Source: JANNWF01 sp052390415 (lineage in GTDB: Bacteria; Pseudomonadota; Gammaproteobacteria; Xanthomonadales; Xanthomonadaceae). Taken from it: DNA of 44,192 bases. This document shows positions 15,532 through 24,977 of this stretch, piece by piece. Both the position numbers and the translations under genes were made by a program. Where the stretch lies: positions 1 through 44,192 of the forward strand of contig JBQTGY010000046.1 in the NCBI GenBank assembly GCA_052390415.1, read 5' to 3'. Positions within the stretch are counted from its first letter, which is position 1, and each line of letters begins with the position of its first letter. The notes under the pieces are model-generated. The model worked only from the letters and a program-made list of their open reading frames with translations, made no database searches and was not told where the DNA came from.

Positions 15532-16677
15532 TTACTGCCCCGACTTCAGCGTCGTCCACAACCGCGTGTACTGACGATCCACTTCTGGCGGCAGCACGGC
15601 CAAGGTGAACAGCTTGGCCATGGTTGCCTCATCCGGATAGATGTTTGGATCGCCGGTGATCTCAGCATCGACTAGCGACTTCGACGCCGCGTTGCCGTTG
15701 GCATAAGCAACGTAATTGGAGATATCGGCGATCACGTCTGGCCGCATCACATAGTCCAGAAACAGGTGCGCATTGGCGCTGCGCTTGCTGCTCTTCGGAA
15801 CGGCCAGCATGTCAAACCAGATCGCCGCGCCTTGGGTCGGGATGGTGTACTTGATGTCGACACCTTTGCCGGCTTCCTCGGCACGGGTGGCAGCCTGCAG
15901 AATGTCGCCGGACCAACCCACCGCCACGCAAATATCGCCGTTGGCCAGATCGTTGATGTACTGCGAAGAATGGAAGTAGCGCACATGCGGACGGATCGCT
16001 TGCAGCGCGACCAGCGCCTTGTCGATCACGGCCGAATCAAAGCTGTTGGGCTCCTCGCCCAGGTAGTTCAGCACCGTCGGCACCATCTCCGACGCCGCAT
16101 CCAGCATGCTCACCCCGCAGCTCTCGAGCTTCTTCATGTTTTCTGGATTGAACACCAGCTCCCAGCTGTTGACCGGCGCGTCTTCGCCGAGTGCGGCCTT
16201 GACCTTTTCAACGTTGTAGCCGATGCCGGTGGTGCCCCACAGATAAGGCACGGAATGCTTGTTGTCGGGATCGAGGCGCGCGATCTGCGCCATCAGCGCG
16301 GGATCGAGATTCTTGTGGTTAGGCAGCTTGCTGCGGTCGAGCTCAATGAAAGCGCCGGCCTGAATCTGTCGGCCAAGAAAATTCAAGGTCGGCACCACGA
16401 TGTCGTAGCCGGCATCACCGGACATCAGCTTGGCTTCCAGGCCTTCATTGCTGTCGAAGACGTCGTAGATCACCTTGATGCCGGTCTCGGCTTCGAACTT
16501 GGCGATGGTGTCTTCGGCGATGTAGTCCGACCAGTTGTAGATGCTCAGCACCTTCTCTTCGGCGGCAGCTGCGGGCGGCGGTGCCGTTGCGGCGGGGGCG
16601 TCGGCCGGTGCAGGTGCTTGGCCGCAGGCGGCAAGCAGGGTGACGGCGAGAGCGGCGAAGAGGGCATGGCGCTTCAT
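15532..16677 (-). CDS. potF: Putrescine-binding lipoprotein PotF/SpuD
   Basis: A 381-residue solute-binding protein. The start MKRHALFAALAVTLLAAC carries a lipobox (LLAAC), so it should be a lipoprotein on the periplasmic face of the inner membrane, followed by an Ala/Pro linker to about residue 40. The binding domain is very close to PotF: YNWSDYI, YDVFDSNE, WGTTGIGYNV, RYFHSSQYINDLANGDICVAVGW, and a WSGD site for the ligand amines. E. coli PotF is freely periplasmic, so the lipid anchor is a difference. It lies between the aminotransferase gene and potGHI, matching the spu locus of Pseudomonas. Confidence 0.95.
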   Translation of the reverse strand: MKRHALFAALAVTLLAACGQAPAPADAPAATAPPPAAAAEEKVLSIYNWSDYIAEDTIAKFEAETGIKVIYDVFDSNEGLEAKLMSGDAGYDIVVPTLNFLGRQIQAGAFIELDRSKLPNHKNLDPALMAQIARLDPDNKHSVPYLWGTTGIGYNVEKVKAALGEDAPVNSWELVFNPENMKKLESCGVSMLDAASEMVPTVLNYLGEEPNSFDSAVIDKALVALQAIRPHVRYFHSSQYINDLANGDICVAVGWSGDILQAATRAEEAGKGVDIKYTIPTQGAAIWFDMLAVPKSSKRSANAHLFLDYVMRPDVIADISNYVAYANGNAASKSLVDAEITGDPNIYPDEATMAKLFTLAVLPPEVDRQYTRLWTTLKSGQ

Positions 16678-16760
16678 CTAGGTTCTCCGAGTCGGGCGGG
16701 AAGGGTGAGGATGACACTCAAGGCCTGCGGCTGCCAGCGCGTGCTTTGCACGATTGAAGA

Positions 16761-16922
16761 GCAGCCGCGCGGGAGCGCGGCCCTCCATTGGCGCGCAATG
16801 AATCGGGTGTGCGGCGTGAAGGGCGTCGGGCGTACGGCGCGGTGGGAGGGCGGCGCTCCTGCGCCGCTGCTCTTGCTTCGTCGTAGAGCGCCAACAGCAG
16901 CCGCGCGGGAGCGCGGCCCTCC
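16761..16922. repeat. Three related palindromic repeats upstream of potF
   Basis: GCAGCCGCGCGGGAGCGCGG followed by CCCTCC occurs at 16761-16786 and again at 16897-16922, with an opposite-facing relative (GGGAGGGCGGCGCTCCTGCG) at 16844-16863. They fill the 271-nt gap between the aminotransferase gene and potF. I see no convincing promoter for potF in the gap. Confidence 0.7.
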
Positions 16923-16948
16923 GAGTGCGCAAGGGCGAAACGTGCGTA

Positions 16949-18316
16949 TCACTCTGCCGCCAATGCCTTGGCGGTCATGTCCAAGGACTTCCACGTCTTC
17001 TCGAACAGTTCATCAATCTGTGCACGGCGGATGATCAGCGGCGGCGACAGCAGCATGGCGTCATAGGTCGCGCGCAGGATCAGACCATTTTGCAGCGCCA
17101 TGTCGCGGCACAAAGCGCCAACCCGACCGCGATCAGGAAAGAAGCTGCGCTGCGGTTTGTTCGGTACCAGTTCCAATGCACCCACCATGCCGACGATGCG
17201 CGCCTCGCCGACCAAGGGATGTTCGCCGAGTTCACGCCAGCGTTTGGCCAGATACGGTCCAGTGTCATCACGGCAGGTATCGACGATGCGCTCGTCTTGC
17301 AGGATGCGGATGTTCTCCAACGCGACCGCCGCGCACACCGGGTGGCCGGAGTAGGTGTAACCGTGTGCGAGTTCGCCGCCTTTTTCCTTCAGCACACCGG
17401 CGACGCGGTCGTTGAACATCACCGCGCCAAGTGGGATGTAGCCCGAGGTAATGCCCTTGGCCAAGGTCATGATGTCGGGCGAGAAGCCATAGGTTTCTGC
17501 GGCAAACCAGTTGCCGGTGCGGCCGAAGCCGCAGATCACTTCGTCGGCGACCAACAGCACATCGTGACGACGGCAGACCTTCTCGATTTCCTGCCAATAA
17601 TTGCGCGGTGGGATGTAGACGCCAATCGCGCCCATCACCGGCTCGCCGATGAAGGCCGCCACGCGATGCGGACCCAGCTCCACAATCTTGTCCTCCAGCC
17701 GCTGCGCACACAGGCGTCCGTAACTGTCTTCATCCAGATCGCCGCCATCGGCAAACCAGAACGGCGGTTCGATGTGGTGAATGTCGGGAATCGGCAAGCC
17801 GCCTTGCTGATGCATGCCCTTCATGCCGCCCAAGCTGGCACCTGCCACGGTCGAGCCGTGATAACCGTTGTGGCGGCCGATGAAGATGGATTTTTGCGGT
17901 TGCTCCTGCACCTTCCAGAAGTGCCGAACCATACGCAGGATGGTGTCGTTGGCTTCGGAGCCGGAGTTGGAATAGAAGACGTGATTGAGGTCACCCGGCA
18001 CCAGTTCGGCAAGCTTGGCCGATAGCCGCACGGTCGGTTCGGTGGTGCATTGGAAAAAGCTGTTGTAGTAAGCAAGCTCGGTCATCTGCTTCGCCGCGAC
18101 CTCGCCCAACTCGCGTCGACCGTAGCCAATGTTGACGCACCACAGGCCGGCGAACGCATCCAGCAATTGGTTGCCATGCGCGTCCCACACGTAACAGCCC
18201 TCGCCACGGCTGAGGATGCGGGTGCCCTTCTTCGCCAACGCGGCGTTGTCGTTGAAGGGATGCAGATGGTGGGCGGCGTCTAGCTGCTGCAGTTCGCGGG
18301 CGTCGAAGGCGTGCAC
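16949..18316 (-). CDS. spuC: Putrescine-pyruvate aminotransferase (SpuC-like, class III)
   Basis: A 455-residue PLP enzyme of aminotransferase class III. Marks are FAGLWCVNIGYGR, YSNSGSEANDT (phosphate loop), HNGYHGSTVAGASLGGM, LLVADEVICGFGRTG (Asp to the PLP ring nitrogen) and TLAKGITSGYIPLGA (Schiff-base Lys). SpuC moves the amino group of putrescine to pyruvate, giving 4-aminobutanal on the way to GABA and succinate. The start is GTG at 18316 with AAGGAA 5 nt upstream. Lying directly before potFGHI it makes an uptake-plus-breakdown unit like the Pseudomonas spu genes. Related omega-aminotransferases look alike, so the substrate call rests partly on context. Confidence 0.9.
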   Translation of the reverse strand: MHAFDARELQQLDAAHHLHPFNDNAALAKKGTRILSRGEGCYVWDAHGNQLLDAFAGLWCVNIGYGRRELGEVAAKQMTELAYYNSFFQCTTEPTVRLSAKLAELVPGDLNHVFYSNSGSEANDTILRMVRHFWKVQEQPQKSIFIGRHNGYHGSTVAGASLGGMKGMHQQGGLPIPDIHHIEPPFWFADGGDLDEDSYGRLCAQRLEDKIVELGPHRVAAFIGEPVMGAIGVYIPPRNYWQEIEKVCRRHDVLLVADEVICGFGRTGNWFAAETYGFSPDIMTLAKGITSGYIPLGAVMFNDRVAGVLKEKGGELAHGYTYSGHPVCAAVALENIRILQDERIVDTCRDDTGPYLAKRWRELGEHPLVGEARIVGMVGALELVPNKPQRSFFPDRGRVGALCRDMALQNGLILRATYDAMLLSPPLIIRRAQIDELFEKTWKSLDMTAKALAAE

Positions 18317-18938
18317 AGGGGTTCCTTGGGGTGGGTTCGCAGTTGCGCCGGAAGTCGCCAGACTGGCTTCGGCAGATCGACGGGCTGGCGCGCTAATGTG
18401 GCTGCGATTGTCGGTTCACAGTGGGCCATTCCATCGAGGTCGCAGCACTCCTGTGCGCGTGGGGCCTTCAATGCGATGGAAATTGCCGTCGCTGCAGGAC
18501 AGAGTGAGGCCGTCAGCAGGCAGTGCAGGTCCCGACACACAGTGCGGTTGCACGCATGCCGAGGCAATCGGAAAGCGATCCGGGCAGTGGCAATAGGCAG
18601 GAATGTTGGCGCCGTCATCGCCGCCCGACACTACGCCTGCCGTTTGATTTTATCAACGCACAGGTGACGATTCGGCCAATTGCCCACGTGCAATCGAGAG
18701 CAATTGGGCCTGATAGCAAAGGGTGAAGCCAATGTTGTCGGGAACACCTGCTGAGTGACGGCAGCGCGCGATGATTATTCTTTACAGGGTAGGACAAGAA
18801 TCTCGGGTCAGCAGCGGACCTTGGATCGTAGTTCTGCTCGTTCAGATTCCGCCGTGCGTCACTTCTTTTCGCATCTGTCCGGCGTCGTGGAAGGAGCGGT
18901 CAATCCGGATCCTTCCGCCGATGCAGCAGACCTGATCT
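18317..18938. other. Gene-free stretch upstream of spuC
   Basis: About 620 nt with no reading frame that looks like a protein. Candidate frames of 60-118 codons are antisense to each other, rich in Arg, Ser and His, and lack ribosome-binding sites. I find no tRNA, palindromic repeat or clear terminator. It may hold the spuC promoter, but I cannot place one with confidence. Confidence 0.45.
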
Positions 18939-19271
18939 CTACCCAGCGCAGCCCGACTCCGCACACCCGCGATTGCTCGCACTCGGTGAGGTCAACAGCC
19001 AACGCATGCGCAACGCTGAGCGGGCGAGGGCGGCGGCATCATTGACTGCCTTGGTGGTGACGGGTTCGACATCGCAGGCGACTTTGGCGGCCGTAGCGTC
19101 GCTCTCGGATTTCAGAAATTCGGGGACCGAGGGCAGACCGTCGATGGCCGCAAGCGCGTGCGTCGGCGTCAGACTTTTTCTCTCGATGGGTTGGCCGACT
19201 GCGGCCAGCACGACCATGGCGCATGCGGTCAAGGTCAGCCGAGTCAAGGTGCGGGCTAGCAGGGTGCTCAT
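18939..19271 (-). CDS. Possible small secreted protein, unknown
   Basis: A 110-residue frame starting MSTLLARTLTRLTLTAC with a hydrophobic stretch (AMVVLAAVG) that could be a signal peptide. AGGA lies 8 nt before the ATG at 19271, the best ribosome-binding site in this 1.4-kb gap. The middle (THALAAIDGLPSVPEFLK) looks protein-like. The Ser/Cys-rich end (SNRGCAESGCAG) does not, and could reflect decay or a frameshift near the C-terminus. I do not recognise a family. It stands alone on the minus strand between spuC and aceF. Confidence 0.4.
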   Translation of the reverse strand: MSTLLARTLTRLTLTACAMVVLAAVGQPIERKSLTPTHALAAIDGLPSVPEFLKSESDATAAKVACDVEPVTTKAVNDAAALARSALRMRWLLTSPSASNRGCAESGCAG

Positions 19272-19754
19272 CGTCGTGGTCCTGGGTTGGGGGATCATGG
19301 TTTGTAAGATGCAGAACCTGTGCCATTAGGTTGCAGTCAATCGAATCAATAAGTTGAGAATTTTCCCCCGACGTGAACCTTGGCCGGTTCCGATTTCGGT
19401 GTCCGTTGCCGGACATCGGGAGCAAACAAGGAACTCATCCGCAGACCCTGCAGCCAGCGATCCATGCGCGTGCGACACTTGCTTGTGGACACGGTTGATG
19501 CGGATTGGTTCATCGACGAGCGGCTCGAAGCGGGCCTTGTTGGATGCCAATGTCGCGACTTCTGTGACCGGTTGCAGTGACTACCGCGGAGTGCAGCCGT
19601 GTTTCGGTGGCTATCCGACCCGCGGCTGCTTACATTGGGCCACTGGGATGCGGCAAATTGTTCGTTGTAAATGTTGTGGCCAACGCGGACTGCAAGTCGC
19701 ACCGCAGTTCATGGAAACAAGGCACCGATTCTGACTTCGCCCTGGGGAGGGCAC
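19272..19754. other. Gene-free stretch upstream of aceF
   Basis: About 480 nt without a supported gene. The longest frame (19354-19734, plus) has no start signal and unlikely composition. The region must carry the promoter of the aceF-lpdA pair; no confident -35/-10 pair is seen. Just before the aceF ATG there is a strong ribosome-binding site (GGGGAGG at 19744-19750). Confidence 0.45.
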
Positions 19755-21131
19755 ATGGCACTCAAGGAAGCGCGCGTTCCCGATATTGGTGATTACTCGG
19801 GTATCCCGGTGATCGAATTGCTGGTTGCCGTGGGCGATACAGTGAAGGCGGATCAGGGCCTGGTGTCACTGGAATCCGACAAGGCAACCATGGAGGTGCC
19901 GGCGCCGTTTGCCGGCGTCATCAGGGAGCTGAAGGTCAAGCTCGGCGACCCGGTGTCGGAAGGCAGCGTGGTTGCAATGATCGAGGTGGCCGAAGCAGGG
20001 GCGAGTGCGGTCGCTACCCAGTCGGTGCAAGTCGCAGCCCCGGCAAAAGCCGAGGCTGCGAAGCCGGAGCCAAGCAAACCTGCACTCGCAGCGGAAGTGG
20101 CCAAGCCTGCGTCTGCCGCGGTCGTCGCAGCGGCTCCCGCCAGTGCGGCGCCGGCCGCAACTACGCAGACGCCGCCGATCAACTTCGGTGCCGATAGTGT
20201 CGATCCCGCAAAGGTCGCCTATGCCAGTCCGTCCGTGCGCGTGTTCGCGCGCGAACTGGGCGTCGATCTGCTCAAGGTCAGTGGCAGCGCGCGCAGTGGC
20301 CGCATCGTCAAGGAAGATGTGCAGGCCTTCGTGAAAGCGGCGTTGGCAGGTGGTGCGACGCGTGCCGCATCTGCCGCCCCTGTGGCGGCAGGTGGCGGTC
20401 TGAATCTGTTGCCGTGGCCGAAGGTCGACTTCGCCAAATTCGGCGAGATCGAAGTCAAACCCTTGTCGCGCATCAAGAAGATTTCCGGTGCCAACCTGGC
20501 CCGCAACTGGGCAATGATTCCGCACGTCACCCAGTTCGAAAGCGCCGATATCACCGAGATGGAAGCATTTCGCAAGCGCTTGGGTGAAGAGAACAAGGAT
20601 CTCAAGCTGACCCCGCTGGTGTTCCAGATCAAGGCCGTGGTCGCCGCGCTCAAGCAGTTCCCGAGCTTCAATGCGTCGCTGGATGAGACCGCTGAAAATC
20701 TGGTCCTCAAGCGTTTTTTCCACGTCGGCATCGCGGTAGATACCCCAGATGGATTGATGGTGCCGGTGATCCGCAACTGCGATCAGAAGGGCCTGTTGCA
20801 ACTGGCCGCCGAGCTTGGCGAGATTTCCAAGAAAGCGCGTGACAAGAAGCTGGGGCCGGCGGACATGAGTGGCGGCTGCTTTTCGATATCGAGCCTGGGT
20901 GGCATCGGCGGGACGTCTTTCACGCCGATCATCAATGCGCCGGAAGTGGCCATTCTTGGAGTTTCCAAAGCGGCCATGCAGCCGGTCTGGAATGGCAAGG
21001 ATTTTGCGCCACGTCTGATGCTGCCGCTGTCGCTGTCCTACGATCATCGGGTCATCGATGGCGCCGAGGCAGCGCGCTTTGCGCGTTTTTTGGCCGATCA
21101 GCTGGGTGATATCCGGCGCCTGCTGCTGTAG
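19755..21131 (+). CDS. aceF: Dihydrolipoamide acetyltransferase (E2 of pyruvate dehydrogenase)
   Basis: A 458-residue E2 chain. A single lipoyl domain carries Lys43 in ESDKATMEV. An Ala/Pro linker follows to about residue 155. The small subunit-binding domain (YASPSVRVFARELGVDL...GRIVKEDV) comes next, then the catalytic domain ending in SYDHRVIDGAEAARF, where His is catalytic. It passes the acetyl group from lipoate to CoA and forms the core of the complex. The ATG at 19755 has GGGGAGG 4 nt upstream. lpdA follows after 105 nt. E. coli AceF has three lipoyl domains; this one has one, with another on E3. The E1 gene is not in the window. Confidence 0.93.
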   Translation: MALKEARVPDIGDYSGIPVIELLVAVGDTVKADQGLVSLESDKATMEVPAPFAGVIRELKVKLGDPVSEGSVVAMIEVAEAGASAVATQSVQVAAPAKAEAAKPEPSKPALAAEVAKPASAAVVAAAPASAAPAATTQTPPINFGADSVDPAKVAYASPSVRVFARELGVDLLKVSGSARSGRIVKEDVQAFVKAALAGGATRAASAAPVAAGGGLNLLPWPKVDFAKFGEIEVKPLSRIKKISGANLARNWAMIPHVTQFESADITEMEAFRKRLGEENKDLKLTPLVFQIKAVVAALKQFPSFNASLDETAENLVLKRFFHVGIAVDTPDGLMVPVIRNCDQKGLLQLAAELGEISKKARDKKLGPADMSGGCFSISSLGGIGGTSFTPIINAPEVAILGVSKAAMQPVWNGKDFAPRLMLPLSLSYDHRVIDGAEAARFARFLADQLGDIRRLLL

Positions 21132-21236
21132 CGGAAAAGCTCTCGAATTGTCCGACCTCGCCGCTATCCGAGGCGCGCGTCCAATACTCGTTCAGGGCCT
21201 GCTCGCATCGGGCTGCCCGCACAGGAACTAAAAAGC

Positions 21237-23036
21237 ATGGCCACCATCAACTGCAACGTGCCGGACATCGGCGACTACAAGAACATTCCGGTCATCGAGC
21301 TGCTCGTAAAGGTCGGCGACAGCGTGGTCAAGGATCAGGGTCTGGTGACTTTGGAATCCGACAAGGCCACGCTGGAGGTGCCGAGCGCGGGCGCGGGGGT
21401 GGTGGTCGAGTTGAAAGTGAAGCTGGGGGATTTGTTGTCGGAGGGAAGTTTGGTGGCGGTGTTGGAGGCGGCCGGGGCCGGGGCCGGCGCTGCAGCGGCG
21501 GCCAATCCTGCACCCAGCGCCGCACCGCCTGCACCGGTCAAGACTTCGCAAACGAGCAGTGAGCCGGCCACGCCCGTCAAAGTGGCGGCTCCGGCTGCAC
21601 GCGCAGCATCCCACCGCAAGGCAGACATTGAATGTCGCATGCTGGTCCTCGGTGCCGGCCCTGGTGGTTATACGGCGGCGTTCCGCAGTGCCGATCTGGG
21701 CATGGATACGGTGTTGGTCGAGCGCTATCCGAATCTGGGCGGTGTTTGCCTCAACGTTGGCTGCATTCCCTCCAAGGCCCTGCTGCACGCTGCGGCCGTC
21801 ATCGATGAAGCCGCCCACGCCAAGGATTACGGCGTCAGTTTTGGCGCGCCGAGCATCAACCTCGATGCGCTGCGCGGCTACAAGGAAAAAGTGGTTGGCC
21901 AGCTCACCAAGGGTCTGGCCGGCATGGCCAAACAACGCAAGGTGCGCACGGTGACCGGCGTTGGCAAGTTTGTGTCTGCCAATGAAGTGGAAGTGAGTGC
22001 AGACGGCAAGCAGACCCTGATCCGCTTCGAACACTGCATCATCGCCGCGGGTTCGCAGCCGGTGAAATTGCCGGGCTTTCCGTGGCAAGACCCGCGAGTC
22101 ATGGACTCCACCGATGCCCTGATGTTGACCGACATTCCGGCTTCATTGCTGGTAGTTGGTGGCGGCATCATCGGCCTGGAAATGGCCACCGTGTATCGCG
22201 CGCTGGGCAGTCAGGTCACCGTGGTCGAGCTGCTGGATCAGCTGATGCCAGGTGCGGATCTGGACTTGGTCAAGCCGCTGGCAGATCGCCTGAAAAAACT
22301 CGGCGTGGGTGTGCATCTCAAGGTCAAGGCGAGTTCGATCACCGCCGAGAAGAAGGGCATCAAGGTCACCTTTGATGGCGACAAGGCACCGGCAGCCGGA
22401 CTGTTTGATCGCGTACTGGTGTCGGTGGGCCGCTCGCCGAATGGTGGCAAGCTGGATGCTGACAAGGCTGGCGTGCAGGTCTCTGAACGCGGCTTCATCG
22501 CCGTGGACCGGCAGATGCGCACCAACGTGCCGCACATCTTCGCGATCGGCGATCTGGTCGGGCAACCAATGCTGGCGCACAAGGCCACCCACGAAGGCAA
22601 GTTGGCCGCAGAAGTCGCACATGGCGAAAAGAAAGAGTGGGTCGCCCGCGTGATTCCGTCGGTCGCCTACACCGATCCGGAAATCGCCTGGGTCGGCGTC
22701 ACCGAGACCGAAGCCAAGGCCAAGGTCCTGAAGGTCGGTGTTGGCAAATTCCCATGGGCCGCGTCCGGCCGAGCCATCGGCATCGGCCGTACTGAAGGCT
22801 TCACCAAATTGATTTTTGATGAAGCGAGCCACCGCATCGTCGGCGGTGGCATCGTCGGCGTGCACGCCGGTGACCTGATCGCCGAGATTGGTCTAGCCAT
22901 CGAAATGGGCTGTGAAGTCGCCGACATCGGCCACACCATCCACCCACATCCGACCTTGAGCGAATCGGTCGGCATGGCCGCTGAGGTGTTCGACGGCACC
23001 ATTACTGATCTTTATATTCCGAAGAAGAAGGGGTAG
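21237..23036 (+). CDS. lpdA: Dihydrolipoamide dehydrogenase with N-terminal lipoyl domain (E3)
   Basis: A 599-residue protein, about 120 longer than plain E3. Residues 1-80 are a lipoyl domain with Lys43 in ESDKATLEV, and an Ala/Pro linker runs to about residue 130. The flavoprotein then has GAGPGGYTAAFR (FAD), the redox pair Cys171/Cys176 in CLNVGCIPSK, VVGGGIIGLEMATVY (NAD) and the end motif HPHPTLSE with the catalytic His-Glu. It reoxidises lipoamide and reduces NAD. Lipoyl-E3 fusions are known in some proteobacteria. The lipoyl domain closely resembles that of the adjacent aceF (same PDIGDY..IPVIELLV..GD pattern), which suggests copying between the two genes. AGGA lies 11 nt before the ATG. 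Confidence 0.95.
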   Translation: MATINCNVPDIGDYKNIPVIELLVKVGDSVVKDQGLVTLESDKATLEVPSAGAGVVVELKVKLGDLLSEGSLVAVLEAAGAGAGAAAAANPAPSAAPPAPVKTSQTSSEPATPVKVAAPAARAASHRKADIECRMLVLGAGPGGYTAAFRSADLGMDTVLVERYPNLGGVCLNVGCIPSKALLHAAAVIDEAAHAKDYGVSFGAPSINLDALRGYKEKVVGQLTKGLAGMAKQRKVRTVTGVGKFVSANEVEVSADGKQTLIRFEHCIIAAGSQPVKLPGFPWQDPRVMDSTDALMLTDIPASLLVVGGGIIGLEMATVYRALGSQVTVVELLDQLMPGADLDLVKPLADRLKKLGVGVHLKVKASSITAEKKGIKVTFDGDKAPAAGLFDRVLVSVGRSPNGGKLDADKAGVQVSERGFIAVDRQMRTNVPHIFAIGDLVGQPMLAHKATHEGKLAAEVAHGEKKEWVARVIPSVAYTDPEIAWVGVTETEAKAKVLKVGVGKFPWAASGRAIGIGRTEGFTKLIFDEASHRIVGGGIVGVHAGDLIAEIGLAIEMGCEVADIGHTIHPHPTLSESVGMAAEVFDGTITDLYIPKKKG

Positions 23037-23184
23037 GGAAAGCGGATCGGCTCCCACAGGAACGGGACATCTCGGCGAGTACGGCGATTCTCTGAACGCC
23101 ACACGAACTGAATCAGCACGCCTGCACGCTCTCTGCACAGTCTTGCCTCAGGGTCGTCACCGATCCGACTCCGAGCCCGCCGCC

Positions 23185-24846
23185 ATGCGCCAAATTGCTG
23201 CACTTCCTTCAGCCCTGATCTTGCTGCTCGTGCTGGTACCGCCAGTGTTTGCCCAAGTGCCGCCGCCGCCGCCCCTGGCAGCGCTCGGTGCGCCTCCCGT
23301 TCCACCGGAAAACCCGCAGACCCCAGCCAAGATCGCATTGGGCCAAACGCTGTTCTGGGACGAACAACTCTCCGTCACTGGCACCATCGCTTGCGGCACT
23401 TGCCATGCGCCGGCGGCGGGCGGGTCGGATCCACGAGTATCCGAGAACATGATCGAAAGCACCCATCCCGGTCCGGATGGTGTGTTTGCGACCAACGATG
23501 ATGTGATCGGTGCAGCCGGCGTGCCCTTGCACGCGGCCGATGGCAGTTATCAGACCTCGACCAGCTTCGGCATGCGCCCGCAGGTCGGCAATCGCCAGTC
23601 GATCTCGGCGATCAATGCGGCGTATCCACCCACCTTGTTCTGGGACGGTCGCGCGCGCAGTGACTTCATCGATCCGGACACGCAAGCCACCCTGATCGCG
23701 GTTGGCGGTGCGCTGGAAAATCAGGCGCTGGGGCCCTTGGTCAATACTGCTGAAATGGCCCATGCCGGCGGCAGCCTGGCGGATATGCGAACCCGTATTG
23801 CGGGCATCGAGCCGTTGGCGCTGGCCGCGGCGGTACCAACGGCCTTGTCCAGCTGGATCAATGGCCGCCGTTACCCGGCCCTGTTCGCCGAAGTGTTTGG
23901 CAGCGAGACCATTACGTCAGCGCGCATCGCGATGGCGATTGCCAGCTACGAGCGCTCGTTGGTTTCCAATCAGACCCCGCACGACGCCGAACAATCCGGC
24001 ACGCCTTCGCTCACTCCGCTGGAGCGCCAAGGCCGCAATGCCTACAACCAGGCTGGTTGCCAGCGTTGCCACGGTGGTGCTCTGCTCAGCGACAACAACT
24101 TCCACTACACCGGCGTGCGTCCACAGGCCGCCGATCCGGGTCGATTTGCGGTGACCGGGCTGAATCCAGATCGCGGCCGCATGCGCACGCCGGGCCTGCG
24201 CAACATCGAGCTGACCGCGCCTTACATGGCCGATGGCAGCATCGCGACGTTGGAGGAAGTGGTCGCGTTTTATGAGCGTGGTGGTGATTTCACTGCGCCC
24301 AATCTGGCCCCGCAGATGACGCCCTTCGTGCTCACGCCGGCGCAGCGCACGGCACTGGTCGCCTTCCTTCGGCGACCGCTGACCGACCCGCGCGTGTTGA
24401 CTCAATCCGGCCCGTTTGCGCGGCCGACGTTGTACAGCGAGTCATCCGCAGTGCCTCAGCTCGTCGGCGAGGGCGTGGCGGGTCAAGCCGGCATCGTTCC
24501 GAGACTGATCGCCATCGAGCCGCCGTTGGTCGGAGCGACCAATTTCACCATTGCCATCGAAGGCGCTGCTGCCGGCGCATCGGCGCGCGCGATTCTCGAT
24601 CTGGTCGAGCCGGCCAACGCAAACTCGGCCGGCGTCAGCGTGCAAACTTTTACGGTCTCAGGGCAAGGCAATGCGTCTTTGCACATGCAACTGCCGAGCG
24701 CACCCTTGGCCAGCAACGTCGACTTGTATCTGCGCGTGTTTGTCGCCGATGCAGCCGCCGTCGGTGGCTTCAGCGCCACAGCCAGCGCGCGTTTTCGAAT
24801 TCTTGGCGGTGCCAGCGACGTCTTCGTCAATGGTTTCGAGCCGTAA
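23185..24846 (+). CDS. Secreted di-haem cytochrome c peroxidase-like protein with C-terminal extension
   Basis: A 553-residue protein with a signal peptide (MRQIAALPSALILLLVL..., cut near VFA-QVP). Two c-type haem sites are present: CGTCH at residues 70-74 and CQRCH at 292-296. Family marks ALGQTLFWDEQLS, GRMRTPGLRNIELTAPYMADGS and ATLEEVVAFYERGG identify a MauG/CcpA-like di-haem peroxidase. Such enzymes reduce peroxide or oxidise a partner in the periplasm. About 150 residues follow the usual end (from near 400), predicted beta-rich (RLIAIEPPLVGATNFTIAIE). They close with DVFVNGFEP, a short C-terminal motif I have seen on other secreted proteins of this order. It stands alone. The ATG at 23185 gives the signal peptide. 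Confidence 0.88.
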   Translation: MRQIAALPSALILLLVLVPPVFAQVPPPPPLAALGAPPVPPENPQTPAKIALGQTLFWDEQLSVTGTIACGTCHAPAAGGSDPRVSENMIESTHPGPDGVFATNDDVIGAAGVPLHAADGSYQTSTSFGMRPQVGNRQSISAINAAYPPTLFWDGRARSDFIDPDTQATLIAVGGALENQALGPLVNTAEMAHAGGSLADMRTRIAGIEPLALAAAVPTALSSWINGRRYPALFAEVFGSETITSARIAMAIASYERSLVSNQTPHDAEQSGTPSLTPLERQGRNAYNQAGCQRCHGGALLSDNNFHYTGVRPQAADPGRFAVTGLNPDRGRMRTPGLRNIELTAPYMADGSIATLEEVVAFYERGGDFTAPNLAPQMTPFVLTPAQRTALVAFLRRPLTDPRVLTQSGPFARPTLYSESSAVPQLVGEGVAGQAGIVPRLIAIEPPLVGATNFTIAIEGAAAGASARAILDLVEPANANSAGVSVQTFTVSGQGNASLHMQLPSAPLASNVDLYLRVFVADAAAVGGFSATASARFRILGGASDVFVNGFEP

Positions 24847-24977
24847 TCTGGGCCCGAGCGCGCGAGCACGCAGGAGCGGCAGCCGCCGCGATCCCTCCCG
24901 CGAAAGGCATAGCGGCTTCCGCCGTTGGGCTGCTGCGCAGCCACGCCTTCACTGCGCTCGGTCCCACAAAGCTGCCA

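Noticed and set aside
18755..19045. Plus-strand 96-codon frame upstream of aceF
   Set aside because: Rich in Ser, Arg and His, no start signal, and partly antisense to the better candidate at 18939-19271.
19354..19734. Plus-strand 126-codon frame before aceF
   Set aside because: No ribosome-binding site, unlikely composition and no family resemblance.
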